Source: Branchiostoma floridae
Lineage: Eukaryota > Chordata > Leptocardii > Amphioxiformes > Branchiostomatidae
Assembly: GCF_000003815.2 (NCBI RefSeq)
Contig: NC_049981.1
Coordinates: 32,634,681 to 32,698,680 of the forward strand
Reading direction: 5' to 3'
Length of the DNA: 64,000 nt
This document shows, piece by piece, positions 1-11,475 of the stretch (positions are counted from its first letter, which is position 1; every line of letters starts with the position of its first letter). The notes beneath the pieces are model-generated. The model did no database searches, was not told the DNA's origin, and saw only the letters and a program-made list of their open reading frames with translations. The translations under genes were made by a program, and so were the position numbers.

Positions 1-780
1 GTAGTGGAATATGCCAGAACTGTGGTGGGTGGACTGGTCAATTGTCTCTCGATCAATTAATGAAAGACGCTTTAAAACAATACATCTGCTTAGTGAATGA
101 ATGAATGAATGACTGATAGATGAGTGAATGAAACACCTTCATCCGAGCTCTTCATGCAGCTAAGAGAAACGCCTCGCTGGAACACCTGATCGTAAAGACA
201 GCACCTATCCATTACCTTCATGGCTAGTACATAGAAATGCTGTGTAGAGAATGGACCCCATAACAATACGTAAACGCGTTGAATGTAGTAATACATATAT
301 GTCCAGGTAAGTAGTGAGGGAGGAGACTATAGTGTTGAAGGTGACAAGCATAAGGTTTTTCTGATTGTGTTCGTATACCATTGTGTATCTTTTCACATGT
401 TACAAATAAAAAGTCACTATCCAGAAAAAGGTTGTGAAGAGAGATGTGGCTTTTGTTGCACATTGTATTCGTACAAACAATATGCATATCTCATCTCTGT
501 CCATGTCGTTATAATGAAGGAGCGTCCTGAAAGACCTAGTTGTGAAGACTACACCTATCCATAACCCCTCCTGACAGGTGAACAGAGAGGCTATGTTGTT
601 CTCTTGTCCAGCCTGGGGTATCCGCGGGTCAAAAGTTCAGTCCTGCCCTCCTATCAATAGAGTTTAATCTGTGTAATTGCGGGGAGTGAGCAGCGCCGTA
701 ATCAGTTGGTCAGGGCCGCGTCCAGACGCGCTGGAGCCGGGACGGCCGCGATACACGCCGCTTCCTGCGCCGACATCTGC
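1..780. other. Non-coding stretch with a small GAAT microsatellite and a diverged duplication
   Basis: No convincing gene is seen. A short (GAAT)n tract lies at 94-111. Two diverged segments (about 140-215 and 505-563) both end in a shared CACCTATCCAT-type motif, so they look like an old local duplication. A textbook donor CAG|GTAAGT occurs at 303-311, but the sequence before it is stop-rich, so no exon is called. Confidence 0.4.
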
Positions 781-1440
781 CGAACAGATCTTTCTCATGA
801 AGTAGTAGACAATGGCCCAACCGCCGAACAGATCTTTCTCATGAAATAGTAGGCAATGGCCCAACAGCCGAACAGATCTTTCTCATGAAATAGTAGGCAA
901 TGGCCCAACCGCCGAACAGATCTTTCTCATGAAATACTAGTAGTAGGCAATGGCCCAACCGCCGAACAGATCTTTCTCATGAAATAGTAGGCAATGGCCC
1001 AACCGCCGAACAGATCTTTCTCATAAAATAGTAGGAAATGGCCCAACCGCCGAACAGATCTTTCTCATGAAATAGTGACGGGCCCAACCTGCCCTAGCTT
1101 ACGTTGTAAACAAATGGTAGCAAAGAGAGCAGCAATCTATGAACCCGGGATGACCACGATCCACGCCGCTGCCTGCACCGACATCAACCGACCAGATCTT
1201 TCTCATGAAATAGTAGGCAATGGCCCAACCGCCGAACAGATCTTTCTCATGAAATAGTGACGGGGCCAACCTGCCCTAGCTTATGCTGTAAACCATTAGT
1301 AGCAATGAGAGCAGCATCTATGAACCCGGCATGGTCGCGATCCACGCCGCTGCCTGCACCGACATCTCCGGACCAGATCTTTCTCATGAAATAGTAGGCA
1401 ATGGGCCAACCTGCACTAGCCTATGTTATAAAGAAATGAG
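781..1440. repeat. 44-bp minisatellite passing into a ~184-bp higher-order repeat
   Basis: Units beginning CGAACAGATC start at 781, 825, 869, 913, 963, 1007 and 1051. The spacing is 44 bp except for one 50-bp step carrying a 6-bp insertion. From about 1075 the unit is embedded in a longer block that starts near GGGCCAACCTGC and recurs at about 1080, 1264 and 1400. Degenerate relatives (AGATCTTTCTC) continue to about 1780. Short ORFs here are by-products of the repetition. Confidence 0.85.
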
Positions 1441-2440
1441 GATACTGTAGCAATATCTGAATTGGGGATGGCTACGACCTGCTACGAGTCCTGTACCGAC
1501 ATTATCTGTTCGACTGGGCTACCCGTGAATAGATCTTTCTCTACTGACATCAGCACGAGCTGGTTATCCACCTGTCCGTTGCAGGAAGACCTTTCTAGAG
1601 ACTTTAAAAAATAGAAACTGGCTGAAAAAGTAGCTACATGGCCAATTTGTCCTCCTCTGACCGACCTTGACCCTGGCTTATGTTGTAGAAGAAATAGCCA
1701 GCAATGAGAACACTAACAACCACTGAAAACAGGTATCTGCTGAGATTCTTGTTACTCGTTGAGAGATCTTTCTCGAGAAATAGATTTGTCAGAATAGGGG
1801 CCAATGGACCGAATTGTCCCTCTCCATCGCACGAGGTCCCCAGGCAATGTTATAAACAACAGCCTCATCAGGGCACGGGAGCACTCACTAAAGTCAGACT
1901 GGCCGCGAGATGGTAAGATTTTTCTAATGACAGCAATGAAATATGGTACACTTCTATTGTCGTCAGCGTGAGACGGTCAGATGGACAACAATGTCAGCCT
2001 CTATACTCGGAGGGAGACCTCTCCAGAAACTAAATCTACATTTCAAAAGCCGGCTAGGCAGACTATTTTTGTATCAACCTGCTGTTTAGAAAATGTCGAA
2101 GATATACCAGCGTTTTCCACCTGTTGACTGACGAATAAAGACGACAGCAAAATCCTAGGGTTAACAGCCTCCACGTAAATGTATATTGTAGTATTGATGA
2201 AATATTAATGTCCATGCCCTTCATGACTTTACACCGCTGTCCCAGTTTATCATGCCAGAAATTAATCACCCGTAAGGAACACCGGTTGACATCGGATATA
2301 ATGTGCCTGTCACATTAGTGACGCGTGTGTGGAGAAGGACATATGGTGGTGAAGGGATCAGAAATCATAACAGGTAGAGTAGTACAGAATAAAATTTTTT
2401 CAATAAACATTATCGTTAAAGGCCGTTTAGCTAGGGACTA
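1441..2440. other. Degenerate flank of the 44-bp array, then unannotated DNA
   Basis: Decayed copies of the AGATCTTTCTC motif and of the longer block can be followed to about 1900. From about 1920 to 2440 I see no repeat, RNA gene or credible ORF. Confidence 0.35.
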
Positions 2441-3385
2441 TTCTGTTGTGGAGCTATATTTTCTTTTCTTACAAGTGTTATAAGGTATACGGTATTTATC
2501 CAAAGTATAGTCATCCACTACTTTACTCTCTAACGTCATAATTACCAGGCATATATTTCTAATGGGCATAGGGAAGAAAATGTCAAGCTTGTTACATGTT
2601 ATGGGCTTCCTTCTTATTTCCTGTCTCATGTATTATGAATGCCTGTTTAGGTGCTGGTCCAGGCCCGGTGAGCTATATTTTCTTTTCTTACAAGTGTCAA
2701 AAGACATGGTATTCATCCAAAGTGTAGTCATCCACTACTTTACTCTCTAACAGTATAAATATCAAGTATACATAATTCTCAGTATGTCCCTAGTGAAGAA
2801 AATGTCAAGAGTGTTACGTGTAATGGGCTTCATTCTTAATTCCTGTCTCCATACAAGTGTAAGAATACGCCTAAATTACAGTATCATTTCACTACATCCG
2901 TCCACTTCTTCAGTCTCTAACGTTATAATCATAATGTATAAATTCTTTTGTGCCCCGTGTAGAGAAAATGTCAAGCTTGTTACAGTTTATGCTATGGTGC
3001 TATTTTTCTATTTCCTCTCCCCATACAACAAGTGTAAGAATACGTCTCAAGTTTCAATACAGTAGTCATGTCATGATATCCGTCTACTTCTTCAGCCTCT
3101 AACAAAATAACCATAACGTTATTTGTGCCCCTAGTAGAGAAAATGTCAAGCTTGCTACAGTTTAAATTATGGGGCTATATTTTTATTTCCTCTCCCCATA
3201 CAAGTGTAAGAATACGCCTAAATGTACAGTATCAATTCACGACATCCGTCCACTTCTTCAGCCTCTAACAAAATAATCATCACGTTCTTTGTGCCCCTAG
3301 TGGAGAAAATGTCAAGCTTGTTACATGTAAAGCTATGGGGCTATATTTTTATTTCCCCTCCCCATACAAGTGTCAGCAGAGAGAG
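2441..3385. repeat. Diverged tandem satellite, unit about 165-220 bp
   Basis: The motif GAAAATGTCAAGCTTGTTAC and close variants recur near 2576, 2799, 2963, 3139 and 3304. Each is followed by a GGGCTATATTT-like motif and a pyrimidine-rich stretch ending in ACAAGTGT. This gives five to six diverged head-to-tail copies. Small ORFs inside follow the repeat rather than any protein. Confidence 0.75.
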
Positions 3386-4350
3386 ATGCCCGCCGTCTCG
3401 CGGCCGCGAGGAGAGGGGATAACTCAGCGTAATTGGCTCGTCAGACTCTCAATGGTTGCTGATTGGAACTCTGCATGTGGCCGGTAACCATTCAGGACAA
3501 GCACAAATTACGGGTTCTCGGCGTGTGCTGGAGATGATAGGAACAGACATACACAAAAGGGCTGGGACTGAGGGACTGGAGCGGTTTGTTCATCTACTCA
3601 GGATTAATGAGAGGAGGGAGGAGGACCACCGGGATGGAGAAGATGGGTTTTCCTCCAGGAATTATTGCCGTCACCAAGAAGGTTAATGTTTTAGGTGCGG
3701 TGTGTGTTTGTGTGTGTGCAGCTCAGGAAACTGTGAACGGATCCTAATGATATTTGATAGGTGAGTGGAGGGTCTTAAAAACGACAGTCAGGTTCGATGA
3801 TGATACAAAGCAGTATGGAATAAGCCCATGCAGACAGGCAGCCCGAGACAATGAATGGATAGATATCGATAATCATTGTGCATTTTTGCACAAACGAGCA
3901 CAGTACAGGTCATCACAAAGACAAAACATACATATAAAAGTATAATAGATCTAATAATTATAAAACGGGGTAACCACAGTAAACCGAACACCGTCTTAAA
4001 TCTATATAGACACCAGAAATGCCTGTTGAAGTCGCAAATCCCTTACATTACAAATGGGAGATTAAAGAATAGAGTAAAGCATGTCTTTTCTCTAACACAA
4101 GACACGCAAACCTTCATCTACATGAAGTAACAGGTCCCTATCTCTACCTAATCTCCAAGCAGATGTTGGTAGGAGACGTGAGTTATACCATGGTCAGGAG
4201 TTATGCAATGGTCACGATTTAAAGTGGTGCAGGCAGGCTGTTTGTGGTAAGACGAAAAACACACAAAATGTAAAAAAAAGTAATTATGAAAAAAAAAATT
4301 GTCAATATTTCTAGAATATATATGTACTTTTATTTTCCGTTCCCGTAAAC
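3386..4350. other. Unannotated DNA, moderately GC-rich at the left
   Basis: A GC-richer patch (3,386-3,680) is followed by a short (GT)n run near 3,705 and then AT-rich DNA. A possible micro-exon lies between an acceptor at 3,720 and a donor at 3,759 (GATAG|GTGAGT), but it is too short to support. A CTCCAAGCAGATG fragment near 4,153 matches the ends of the 36.6-kb and 61.7-kb MITEs. Confidence 0.3.
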
Positions 4351-4351
4351 A

Positions 4352-4388
4352 GCCCGGCCGGGCCCCGGCTAGGAAATGTGACCCTAGC
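4352..4388 (-). mobile_element. Solo terminal end of MITE family D
   Basis: Read on the minus strand the segment gives GGTCACATTTCC followed by a GGGGCCCGGCCGGG block. This is the same terminal sequence as the full element at 58,495-58,666. Only one end is visible, so this is a remnant or a strongly diverged copy. Confidence 0.5.
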
Positions 4389-4607
4389 ATAATCAGTGTA
4401 CGTTTGGAAGAATTTACAACCGCATCAAAAGCCTCTCGTCAAAAAGTGATGAAGGACGCTATCAACCATGATGATATTTTATAGATAACAGTTTACACAC
4501 GTAACCGATGTGGTCCTTAACGTGAACGAGACAACGATATTTCCGAACGAGTCTCCATAAAACAGTGCTGCTACATAAAGCGTCGGAAGGACGCGTTCAT
4601 ATCAGTG

Positions 4608-4782
4608 GTGCGATCGTCGTACGATTTTGATGCCATAAGATTTGCAAGCAGGCTGCGACAGAACCAACCACCGACATGGATCCCAAACAGCATTTTGTGT
4701 ACCCAGATAGTTGAACTTTGCTGAAGACGAATATTTTTGTCTTCCAAATTGCCAGAAGTCAGCAATCGTACGACGATCGCAC
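4608..4782. mobile_element. Palindromic MITE family A, copy 1
   Basis: A perfect 19-bp terminal inverted repeat, GTGCGATCGTCGTACGATT, bounds 175 bp of non-coding DNA. Just inside the left end it shares TTTGATGCCATA and GCAGGCTG-GACAGAACCA with copy 2 (28,304-28,504), and the second block with copy 3 (38,776-38,969). It has no coding capacity, so it is non-autonomous. A target-site duplication could not be fixed, and the true ends may lie slightly further out (the 3' flank of copies 1 and 2 shares TGTGACCG-GCCC). Confidence 0.8.
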
Positions 4783-4789
4783 GACCTAT

Positions 4790-6380
4790 GTGTGACCGCG
4801 CCCGTACAAAATTCCGCACAAAAACTGAGTAACCATCATCACAAACGTATCAACAGACAAACGCGGAAAGGTTATCATCAGGCAGAGATAAGTACATACA
4901 GAAGATGACCGTGCTTTTCTAAAATTAGTGTCTGTGATCACTGTGAAATACGATCTCCTACATAAACCACGATAGACACTACATTACGTTAACTAGGGCG
5001 GAACTGATGGACAGTATATTACTGTAGGAAATATGATTGCTCACATAAAACGGACGTTGGGAATCACTATCCTATCGGCACCATAACAGTAGCGACGGAG
5101 ACACAATAACTGCTGTATTAACGACCACTGTCTCCAGGAGGAAGGGATATGATAGGTGGATTGTTATGAACGATACGGTTTTTAACCTTCATATTACAAC
5201 CGACAAAAAAATCACTGTCCGTGTGCAAATATGTAGCAGGGTGGATAGAGTTGCGATGTTTTATTGACGAAGGTTTGTTGATATTCAAGGAGCGGTTTGC
5301 ATCGTAAAATGGACAGTATTGGATCCTATTTTAAACCCGAGAACGGAGCCCCCTTTGACTTCAACACTTTACTATCATCTGTAATCTGAAGGTGTGTCCC
5401 TAAGAAACGTTATTAGCAAGCTTTACTAAGCAATAGAGAGGGCACCAGGAGTGTTTTCACATATTTTGTTTAGACTTGCATTTTTTCCTATTTCTAGACT
5501 AAAAATGCATGTTTTAGCCACCGTTATGCATTTTTTTCTTCGATGCCCTTGTTCAAATATTTTACACCAATCATTTTTGAATGATTTCATTACATCCTTC
5601 GAAATTATTTTCAAACCAAAAATGTATAATATCTGGAAGAGTCCGTTCTTGAACGGGTGTCAAGTTAGGGAAAATCTCATTTGGACGGAGATTATCTTAC
5701 AAAAGTTCATGTTCGGGCCGTAAGTTGTTTGGGTTCTGATTCGCACCACAGGTTCCAAATGACGGACCCGCGTACAGGTAATTTCGTACCTGACGGGGGG
5801 CAGGTGTTCCCTCCAGGTGTGCTGAGCGGACACCTGCCGAGATTTCATCAGTCTCCCCATCTCAATTATCTCACAGGCAACATCCGGGGCACGGGCGGGG
5901 GCAAAGGTCAGAAACAGAACCTCCAAGTGCGAAGATTGAAGGGAAAACACCGAATTACTGACAGTAGTTTAGCCTCTACAGCGGCCCATTTTGGAGACAA
6001 CGGCAGCAATTAGTAGGATTACGTATTCAGCGGCAGAGAGTCTTTCGGTGAAGCCTGATGTTGAGACTATGAAACGCGGTATTCCATGTGGAAAGACTGT
6101 GAAAATAGATGTTTCTACAACTACACTGTTGGGCACAAACGTTTGCGGCTACGATTTACGGATAAACAAGTGAAACCTTGAATGTTTTATGTATTTCCCA
6201 AGAAGAATAAAATTTCAGAGTTTAGAATGAACTAAATCTAACATAGTCCTCATTAAACTCCTTTGGTTCAATTGGTTGCTAAAAGGAGGGGTGAAAACTT
6301 TGCCAGAGAAGTACAAGTTTAAAACCCGCACTGGGTCGACTTCTGTAAGCAAAGGACACTATGGCCACGAGTAAAAGTGC
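4790..6380. other. Unannotated DNA with one GC-rich patch
   Basis: Most of the stretch is AT-rich and featureless. A GC-rich patch at 5,720-5,960 has overlapping ORFs on both strands and several CAGGTG/CACCTG E-boxes, including a short hairpin (GCAGGTGTTCC with GGACACCTGC) at about 5,800-5,838. It could be an enhancer or a small exon. No splice-bounded reading frame is convincing. Confidence 0.3.
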
Positions 6381-7195
6381 AGTTTTGTTCAGCAAGAGAC
6401 CATGTTGTGACAAGTTTTAACCAGTTGGAAGTTTTGTTGTGATAAATTTGACTCACGAGATGTGACAAATTTGACCTTAATAGGGGATTTCTGTCGAGAC
6501 AAGATTGTTTTGTTGTGACAAATTTGACCTGTTGTAAGTTACGCTGTGACAAATTTGACTCACGAGATGTTGTGACAAATATGACTATGATAGGGAATTT
6601 TTGTTAAGACAAGGCTGTTCTGCTGTGACATATTTGACCTGTTGCAACTTCCGTTGTGACAATTTTGACTCGTGAGGAGCTCAGTTGTAATAGATTTGAC
6701 CTGTGGGAAGTTCTTTTGTGTCAAGTATGAATCATGGGAAGGTCCATTGTGACAACTTTTCCTGGCGAGGCTTTCCTAGCGAGGGTCTACGTTGTGAGGG
6801 GCTACTTTCTCTTGTTGACGAGTTTGTTGTAGCAAAATTTGTATCATGTTCTATTGTGCCATGTTTGTCTCATTAGAGGTCCTTTGTGACAAATCAGATT
6901 TAAGAACTAGTAACAAAGATACACTGTTGCAAATTCGTCTCCTGAGAAGTTCTGTTGTAACAAATTTGTTTCATGATAAGATCCTTTGTGACAAATCTGA
7001 TAAATGTAACGAGGGGCTACGCTGTAACAAGTTTGTCTCCTGAGAAGACAGGTTCTGTTGTAACGAGTTTGTTGTAACAAATTTGTCTCATGATAAGATC
7101 CTTTGTGACAAACTTGATTAATGTAACGATCGCGAGGGGCTACACTGTAACAAGTTTGTCTCGTGAGAAATTCTGTGATAACAAGTTTGACCATT
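6381..7195. repeat. Degenerate TTGTGACAAATTTG minisatellite
   Basis: More than a dozen imperfect copies of a motif close to TTGTGACAAATTTGACCT or TTGTAACAAATTTGTCTC are spread head-to-tail at irregular 25-70-bp spacing. The array is strongly diverged, hence old. ORFs on the minus strand through it simply translate the repeat. Confidence 0.75.
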
Positions 7196-8596
7196 CCTCC
7201 CATTCCTATTGTTTGGTGCGCGCAGGCCCTGGTCCACCCGACCGTGTTTCCTTTTAAAATTCCTGCATGGCGAAACCCGTCCACACAAAGCCTCCTCCGC
7301 TGCTATTGTCGGAGCTGCGACTTGAAGAGGAAATAGTTTCCACTTCGTTCTCACTACCAGGGATAGACCAGGGTGTATTATGGTCTCTGTATGGAGGAGT
7401 AGGGACGACAAACAGGCATTAGTAGGTCAGGCAAATATACCCGACACAGAGGGCACACTAGTAGTAGGGAGAACACAGCGGGGAGAAACGTTCTGTGGTC
7501 ATCCCTGGGACCAAGCTTCTCATGATTCTACCAAGGGGGCTATTCTACTGCGTTCACTACAGTCACTGATTTCAATGATAACGTACGGACGTTTAGAATG
7601 TACCAGTAGAAAATCAAGTTCGGTCCTCAATAGAGCTACCTATAGATAACATTTAGAAGGAGGCACCGTGTGACCATATGAGAAAACACAGTAACTGTTA
7701 TGTGTTTTTCCTGCAAAACAACATCTCAGCTACTTTGATATATCCCAGACATCACAAGGCGGCTATACGATAAGGAAGATATTTCCGATTGCCACCTTCA
7801 GCGCTTAAGGCATATAAACAAGGTGCTTACACAAACAAAGTTAGACATAAGACCGGCACTATGTGTTGACGAGCGAAGAGTTACAATTTGAACTTAGCAT
7901 ACACGTATCGGGCTATCGAATCTTCATTCTGTCGTTCAATAACTCCTAGTCTTTACGCAACTTTCAACACTACTACTTACGTAAACATTCATAAAGTTCC
8001 AGCACCCAGACTTATGAGAAAGTACATTGGGTAATGTTTCTCGCTACTGATTATAGACCAGCAAAATGCTTCCGTTTCTGTGACACATCTCTTCCAAACA
8101 TGCAAGCGGCGTCTGTAAGAGATAAAGTTGATATTTCCGATTGCCACCTTCTGTGTCCCAGGTATAAACAAGGTGCTTACACAAACAATAGAAGCGATCC
8201 TCCCTAGCGTCATACCTGCAGGTAAAGGTGCGGCACAAAGGCAGACTGACAGGTAGGAACCACAGGTGTCATGTCAGGGTGTTTAGCGTGTGATGGATAG
8301 CGTGTGGGATTAAGGGGGCAGGACATGATCTAAATAGGATAGAAGATGAACAGCATTTTGTAGTAGAACGTTGACTATACAACAAAGGGAGAGCTAAACT
8401 TTTTAGAGTGATCGAAGATTTTCTGGTGAAGCTTGGATGGAAGTTTTTTGTTGTTGTTATTGTTGTTGTTTTGACCTAGCGCGGTATCACTGCAGCATCG
8501 AAATCGACAGGACAAAATGAATTTTGAAGCCATTTTATCTCCTGCCCTACGTCCATAGTGTGCGCAGAGAGTGATAGAACATTAACCTGGTACGAG
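7196..8596. other. Unannotated DNA with one ~60-bp direct duplication
   Basis: The only structure seen is a ~60-bp direct repeat: ATATTTCCGATTGCCACCTT plus AACAAGGTGCTTACACAAAC at about 7,778-7,837 and again at about 8,131-8,190. No credible gene is seen. Confidence 0.45.
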
Positions 8597-9492
8597 CACG
8601 TCCATGAAGAGAATATCCACACACATTCAGACGTTCATGTAGACAATATTCACACACATTCACACGTTCATGCAGACAATATCCACACACACTCACACGT
8701 TCATGCAGACAATATCCACACACACTCACACGTTCATGCAGACAATATCCACACACACTCACACGTTCATGCAGACAATATCCACACACACTCACACGTT
8801 CATGCAGACAATATCCACACACACTCACACGTTCATGCAGACAATATCCACACACACTCACACGTTCATGCAGACAATATCCACACACACTCACACGTTC
8901 ATGCAGAAAATATCCACACACACTCACACGTTCATGCAGACAATATCCACACACACTCACACGTTCATGCAGACAATATCCACACACACTCACACGTTCA
9001 TGCAGACAATATCCACACACACTCACACGTTCATGCAGACAATATCCACACACACTCACACGTTCATGAAGGCAATATCCACACACATTCACACGTTCAT
9101 GCAGACAATATCCACACACACTCACACGTTCATGCAGACAATATCCACACACACTCACACGTTCATGCAGACAATATCCACACACACTCACACGTTCATG
9201 CAGACAATATCCACACACACTCACACGTTCATGCAGACAATATCCACACACACTCACACGTTCATGCAGACAATATCCACACACACTCACACGTTCATGA
9301 AGGCAATATCCACACACATTCACACGTTCATGCAGACAATATCCACACACACTCACACGTTCATGCAGACAATATCCACACACACTCACACGTTCATGCA
9401 GACAATATCCACACACACTCACACGTTCATGCAGACAATATCCACACATTCACACGTCCATGAAGAGAATATCCACACACATTCAGACGTTC
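8597..9492. repeat. 33-bp minisatellite, about 27 copies
   Basis: A unit built from CACGTTCATGCAGACAATAT followed by CCACACACACTCA repeats almost perfectly. Because 33 is divisible by three, two plus-strand frames and one minus-strand frame stay open for about 300-350 codons (repeating HTHSHVHADNI, MQTISTHTHTF or VCGYCLHERVS). That is an arithmetical effect and not evidence of a gene. A variant with TCCATGAAGAGAAT forms both outer edges. A GAAGGCAAT variant occurs twice, exactly 231 bp (7 units) apart (9,061 and 9,292). Confidence 0.95.
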
Positions 9493-11340
9493 CTTCACAA
9501 CTTTTCACGCGGCATGTGACCTGTGCACGACCCCGTACATCGACACTTTGCCACGTTCAATGGGCACTTCCGAGGATTTGTCTTCATTTTCCTATCCGAC
9601 CCCTGGCCCTCCCCGGCCGACATCCCACTTTAGACCGGCTCCGATTCCCGCGGGGCTCGGCGGAAACTCTTCAAGAAACACGGAAAATCGAAGACTGCGA
9701 AGTGGTCGGCTTAAGTGCGTCGGGAGTGGAACGGCCCTGAAGAGCAAACCCAGCATCTCAAACAAGCGGGCACTTTTAGTGTTTGTTTTTCTGCCAGTCT
9801 GGCGATTTTACAGGCCTCTTTCGGTGTCCGCAATGGACACCCCTGGAGGGGGGTGGGGCGGTTGGACTAGTTTGTGTCCTCATGTCGCTTTGTTATTGTT
9901 GTCATGTAACTGTCACTGTGAGCCTGCGGGCGTATGATGTGTTTAATCCGAGTGAAAACGATTTTGATCATCTTAACGTTTGTGTTTATCCTACATAAGC
10001 CAATGCTGATTTTGTTGATTTACTGATTTTTGTTAGCCTTGTTTCGGAGTTGATTTATTCTAATGCCCCCACTAATTGACAAGTGACCTTAAGGCATAAT
10101 TCATGTCATCAATCTTATTCAGCTCTAATCGTGTTTACTTTAAATTTGCTAAAGCACGTTGTTTAATACTTTTGATAATTCTTAGTTTTTCCTTGGTTTT
10201 TCTGTAGTATAGAATTGGTAACTTTGCCGACAAAGTTTCATGATCTTAAATTGCAAAGCTATGGATAGCCAAGATGTGATCTTAGATGAAAAGTTTAAAA
10301 TATCAGTGTACTTCGTCGCATTTAATCTGCACGTATTGCGAGCCGTGAAATTCGTCGAATATAAAGATCTAGACGTGAATATCAAATTCAAAGAACATGT
10401 TGATCGCTGTACAGAAGCGCGTTCGAACAGGAAACCTTACGTGCTGCACGAGCGCTCCCCTCACAGGCGGCACCGCAGTTCGCACCTATAAACAGTTACA
10501 GTTGCTGTAACATGTGTTACTTGGTATGATTAGTGCTTAGCGCTGTCACTGCACACACACACACCAGCCTATTCACCACGCGTTTGCGTTCTCTTATTCA
10601 GCCCAACCAAACCATGAAATTCATTAGCACCGAAGCTTAGCCGAAAATGGGCCGTCAATTTTGTAAGGTAAACGGTAGATACAAACTTGTCCTGTAGAGA
10701 CTGTATCTCATTTAATCAGTTCCTCAAATGTTAACGTTATGTTCATAAACTGTGAATACATGAATAGAGGAAACGTTTAGTAATTCATGGTACTCATATT
10801 CAGGGCATTTATCAAGTGTTTGAATATCTATGAATAATAAATGCCATCATGCATATTGTTTGAACAAGAACCATTATAGATCAAAGGATGAAGTGCAAAC
10901 ATCAGCACACGTGGTCTACTGAATGATTCTGACAAATGAAAAATCAGGAGAAGAATAATTTTCCGTACATTGTCACAAAAACAGTTTAACGGCTATCTAG
11001 ATAAAACTTATTTTCCCTATATTGTTTCTCAACCGATTTGAGAGCATAAATCGTTATTCATATATTTCACGTGAAAGCTAATTGTAGAACCTCCTGCACC
11101 AGTGCGGGATTGTGGGAAAAGCTATTTCGAGCCCTGAGATAGCTTTGCGGCTATTCTGCCGTTTGTGGGTTCATTTCACGGCTGAGCACGCGCAGAACAG
11201 GTGTGCGGGTCAGTGACCCCTGAAAACGGTTTTTGATCCCGGCGACACCGACTGTCACCCCTGGCAACCGGGACATTCTCGGAGCAGATGTCGGGCTATA
11301 CGGCTTGTTTAGCGCGTCTTCCTGCAGGTTTCTGCACGTC
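9493..11340. other. Unannotated DNA with GC-rich patches
   Basis: GC-rich segments lie at 9,510-9,760 and 11,100-11,330, with AT-rich DNA between them. A short ORF at 10,240-10,491 is listed separately. No repeat array, tRNA or transposon end is recognised. Confidence 0.3.
10240..10491 (+). CDS. Weak candidate ORF, unidentified
   Basis: An 83-codon ORF starts with ATG and ends with TAA. The amino-acid mix is protein-like: a charged middle with several K and D/E residues, and a basic, histidine-rich C-terminal tail (RSPHRRHRSSHL). A good polypyrimidine tract with TAG lies at 10,185-10,207, but this frame meets stops directly after that acceptor, so the ATG would have to be the start. No family is recognised and no poly(A) signal is close. 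It could well be chance. Confidence 0.18.
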   Translation: MILNCKAMDSQDVILDEKFKISVYFVAFNLHVLRAVKFVEYKDLDVNIKFKEHVDRCTEARSNRKPYVLHERSPHRRHRSSHL

Positions 11341-11344
11341 TTCT

Positions 11345-11430
11345 TGTGTGTGTGTGTGTGCGTGTGTGTGTGGAGTGTGCGTGTGTGTGTGAGTGTGTGT
11401 GTGTGTGTGTGTCTGTGTGTGTGTGTGGTG

Positions 11431-11474
<44 letters not shown>
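11345..11474. repeat. (GT)n microsatellite
   Basis: About 130 bp of GT dinucleotides, interrupted by GC, GAGT and GGAG variants. ORFs read as alternating V/C or T/H residues are artefacts. Confidence 0.97.

Positions 11475-11475
<1 letters not shown>

Noticed and set aside
3721-3758. 38-bp micro-exon between CAG and GTGAGT
   Set aside because: The acceptor tract is a (GT)n run and the reading has no support.
5660-6013. Overlapping 110- and 96-codon ORFs on opposite strands
   Set aside because: GC-rich patch without a splice-bounded frame. E-boxes and a hairpin suggest regulatory DNA at best.
8597-9492. CRISPR-like array (33-bp repeat)
   Set aside because: Units are contiguous with no unique spacers, and the DNA is eukaryotic. 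The same applies to the 35-bp array at 34.0-34.4 kb.
8547-9740. 300-356-codon ORFs on both strands across the 33-bp array
   Set aside because: Unit length is a multiple of three and the unit has no stop in these frames. Simultaneous openness on both strands is arithmetic. No start, splice or flanking coding signal.
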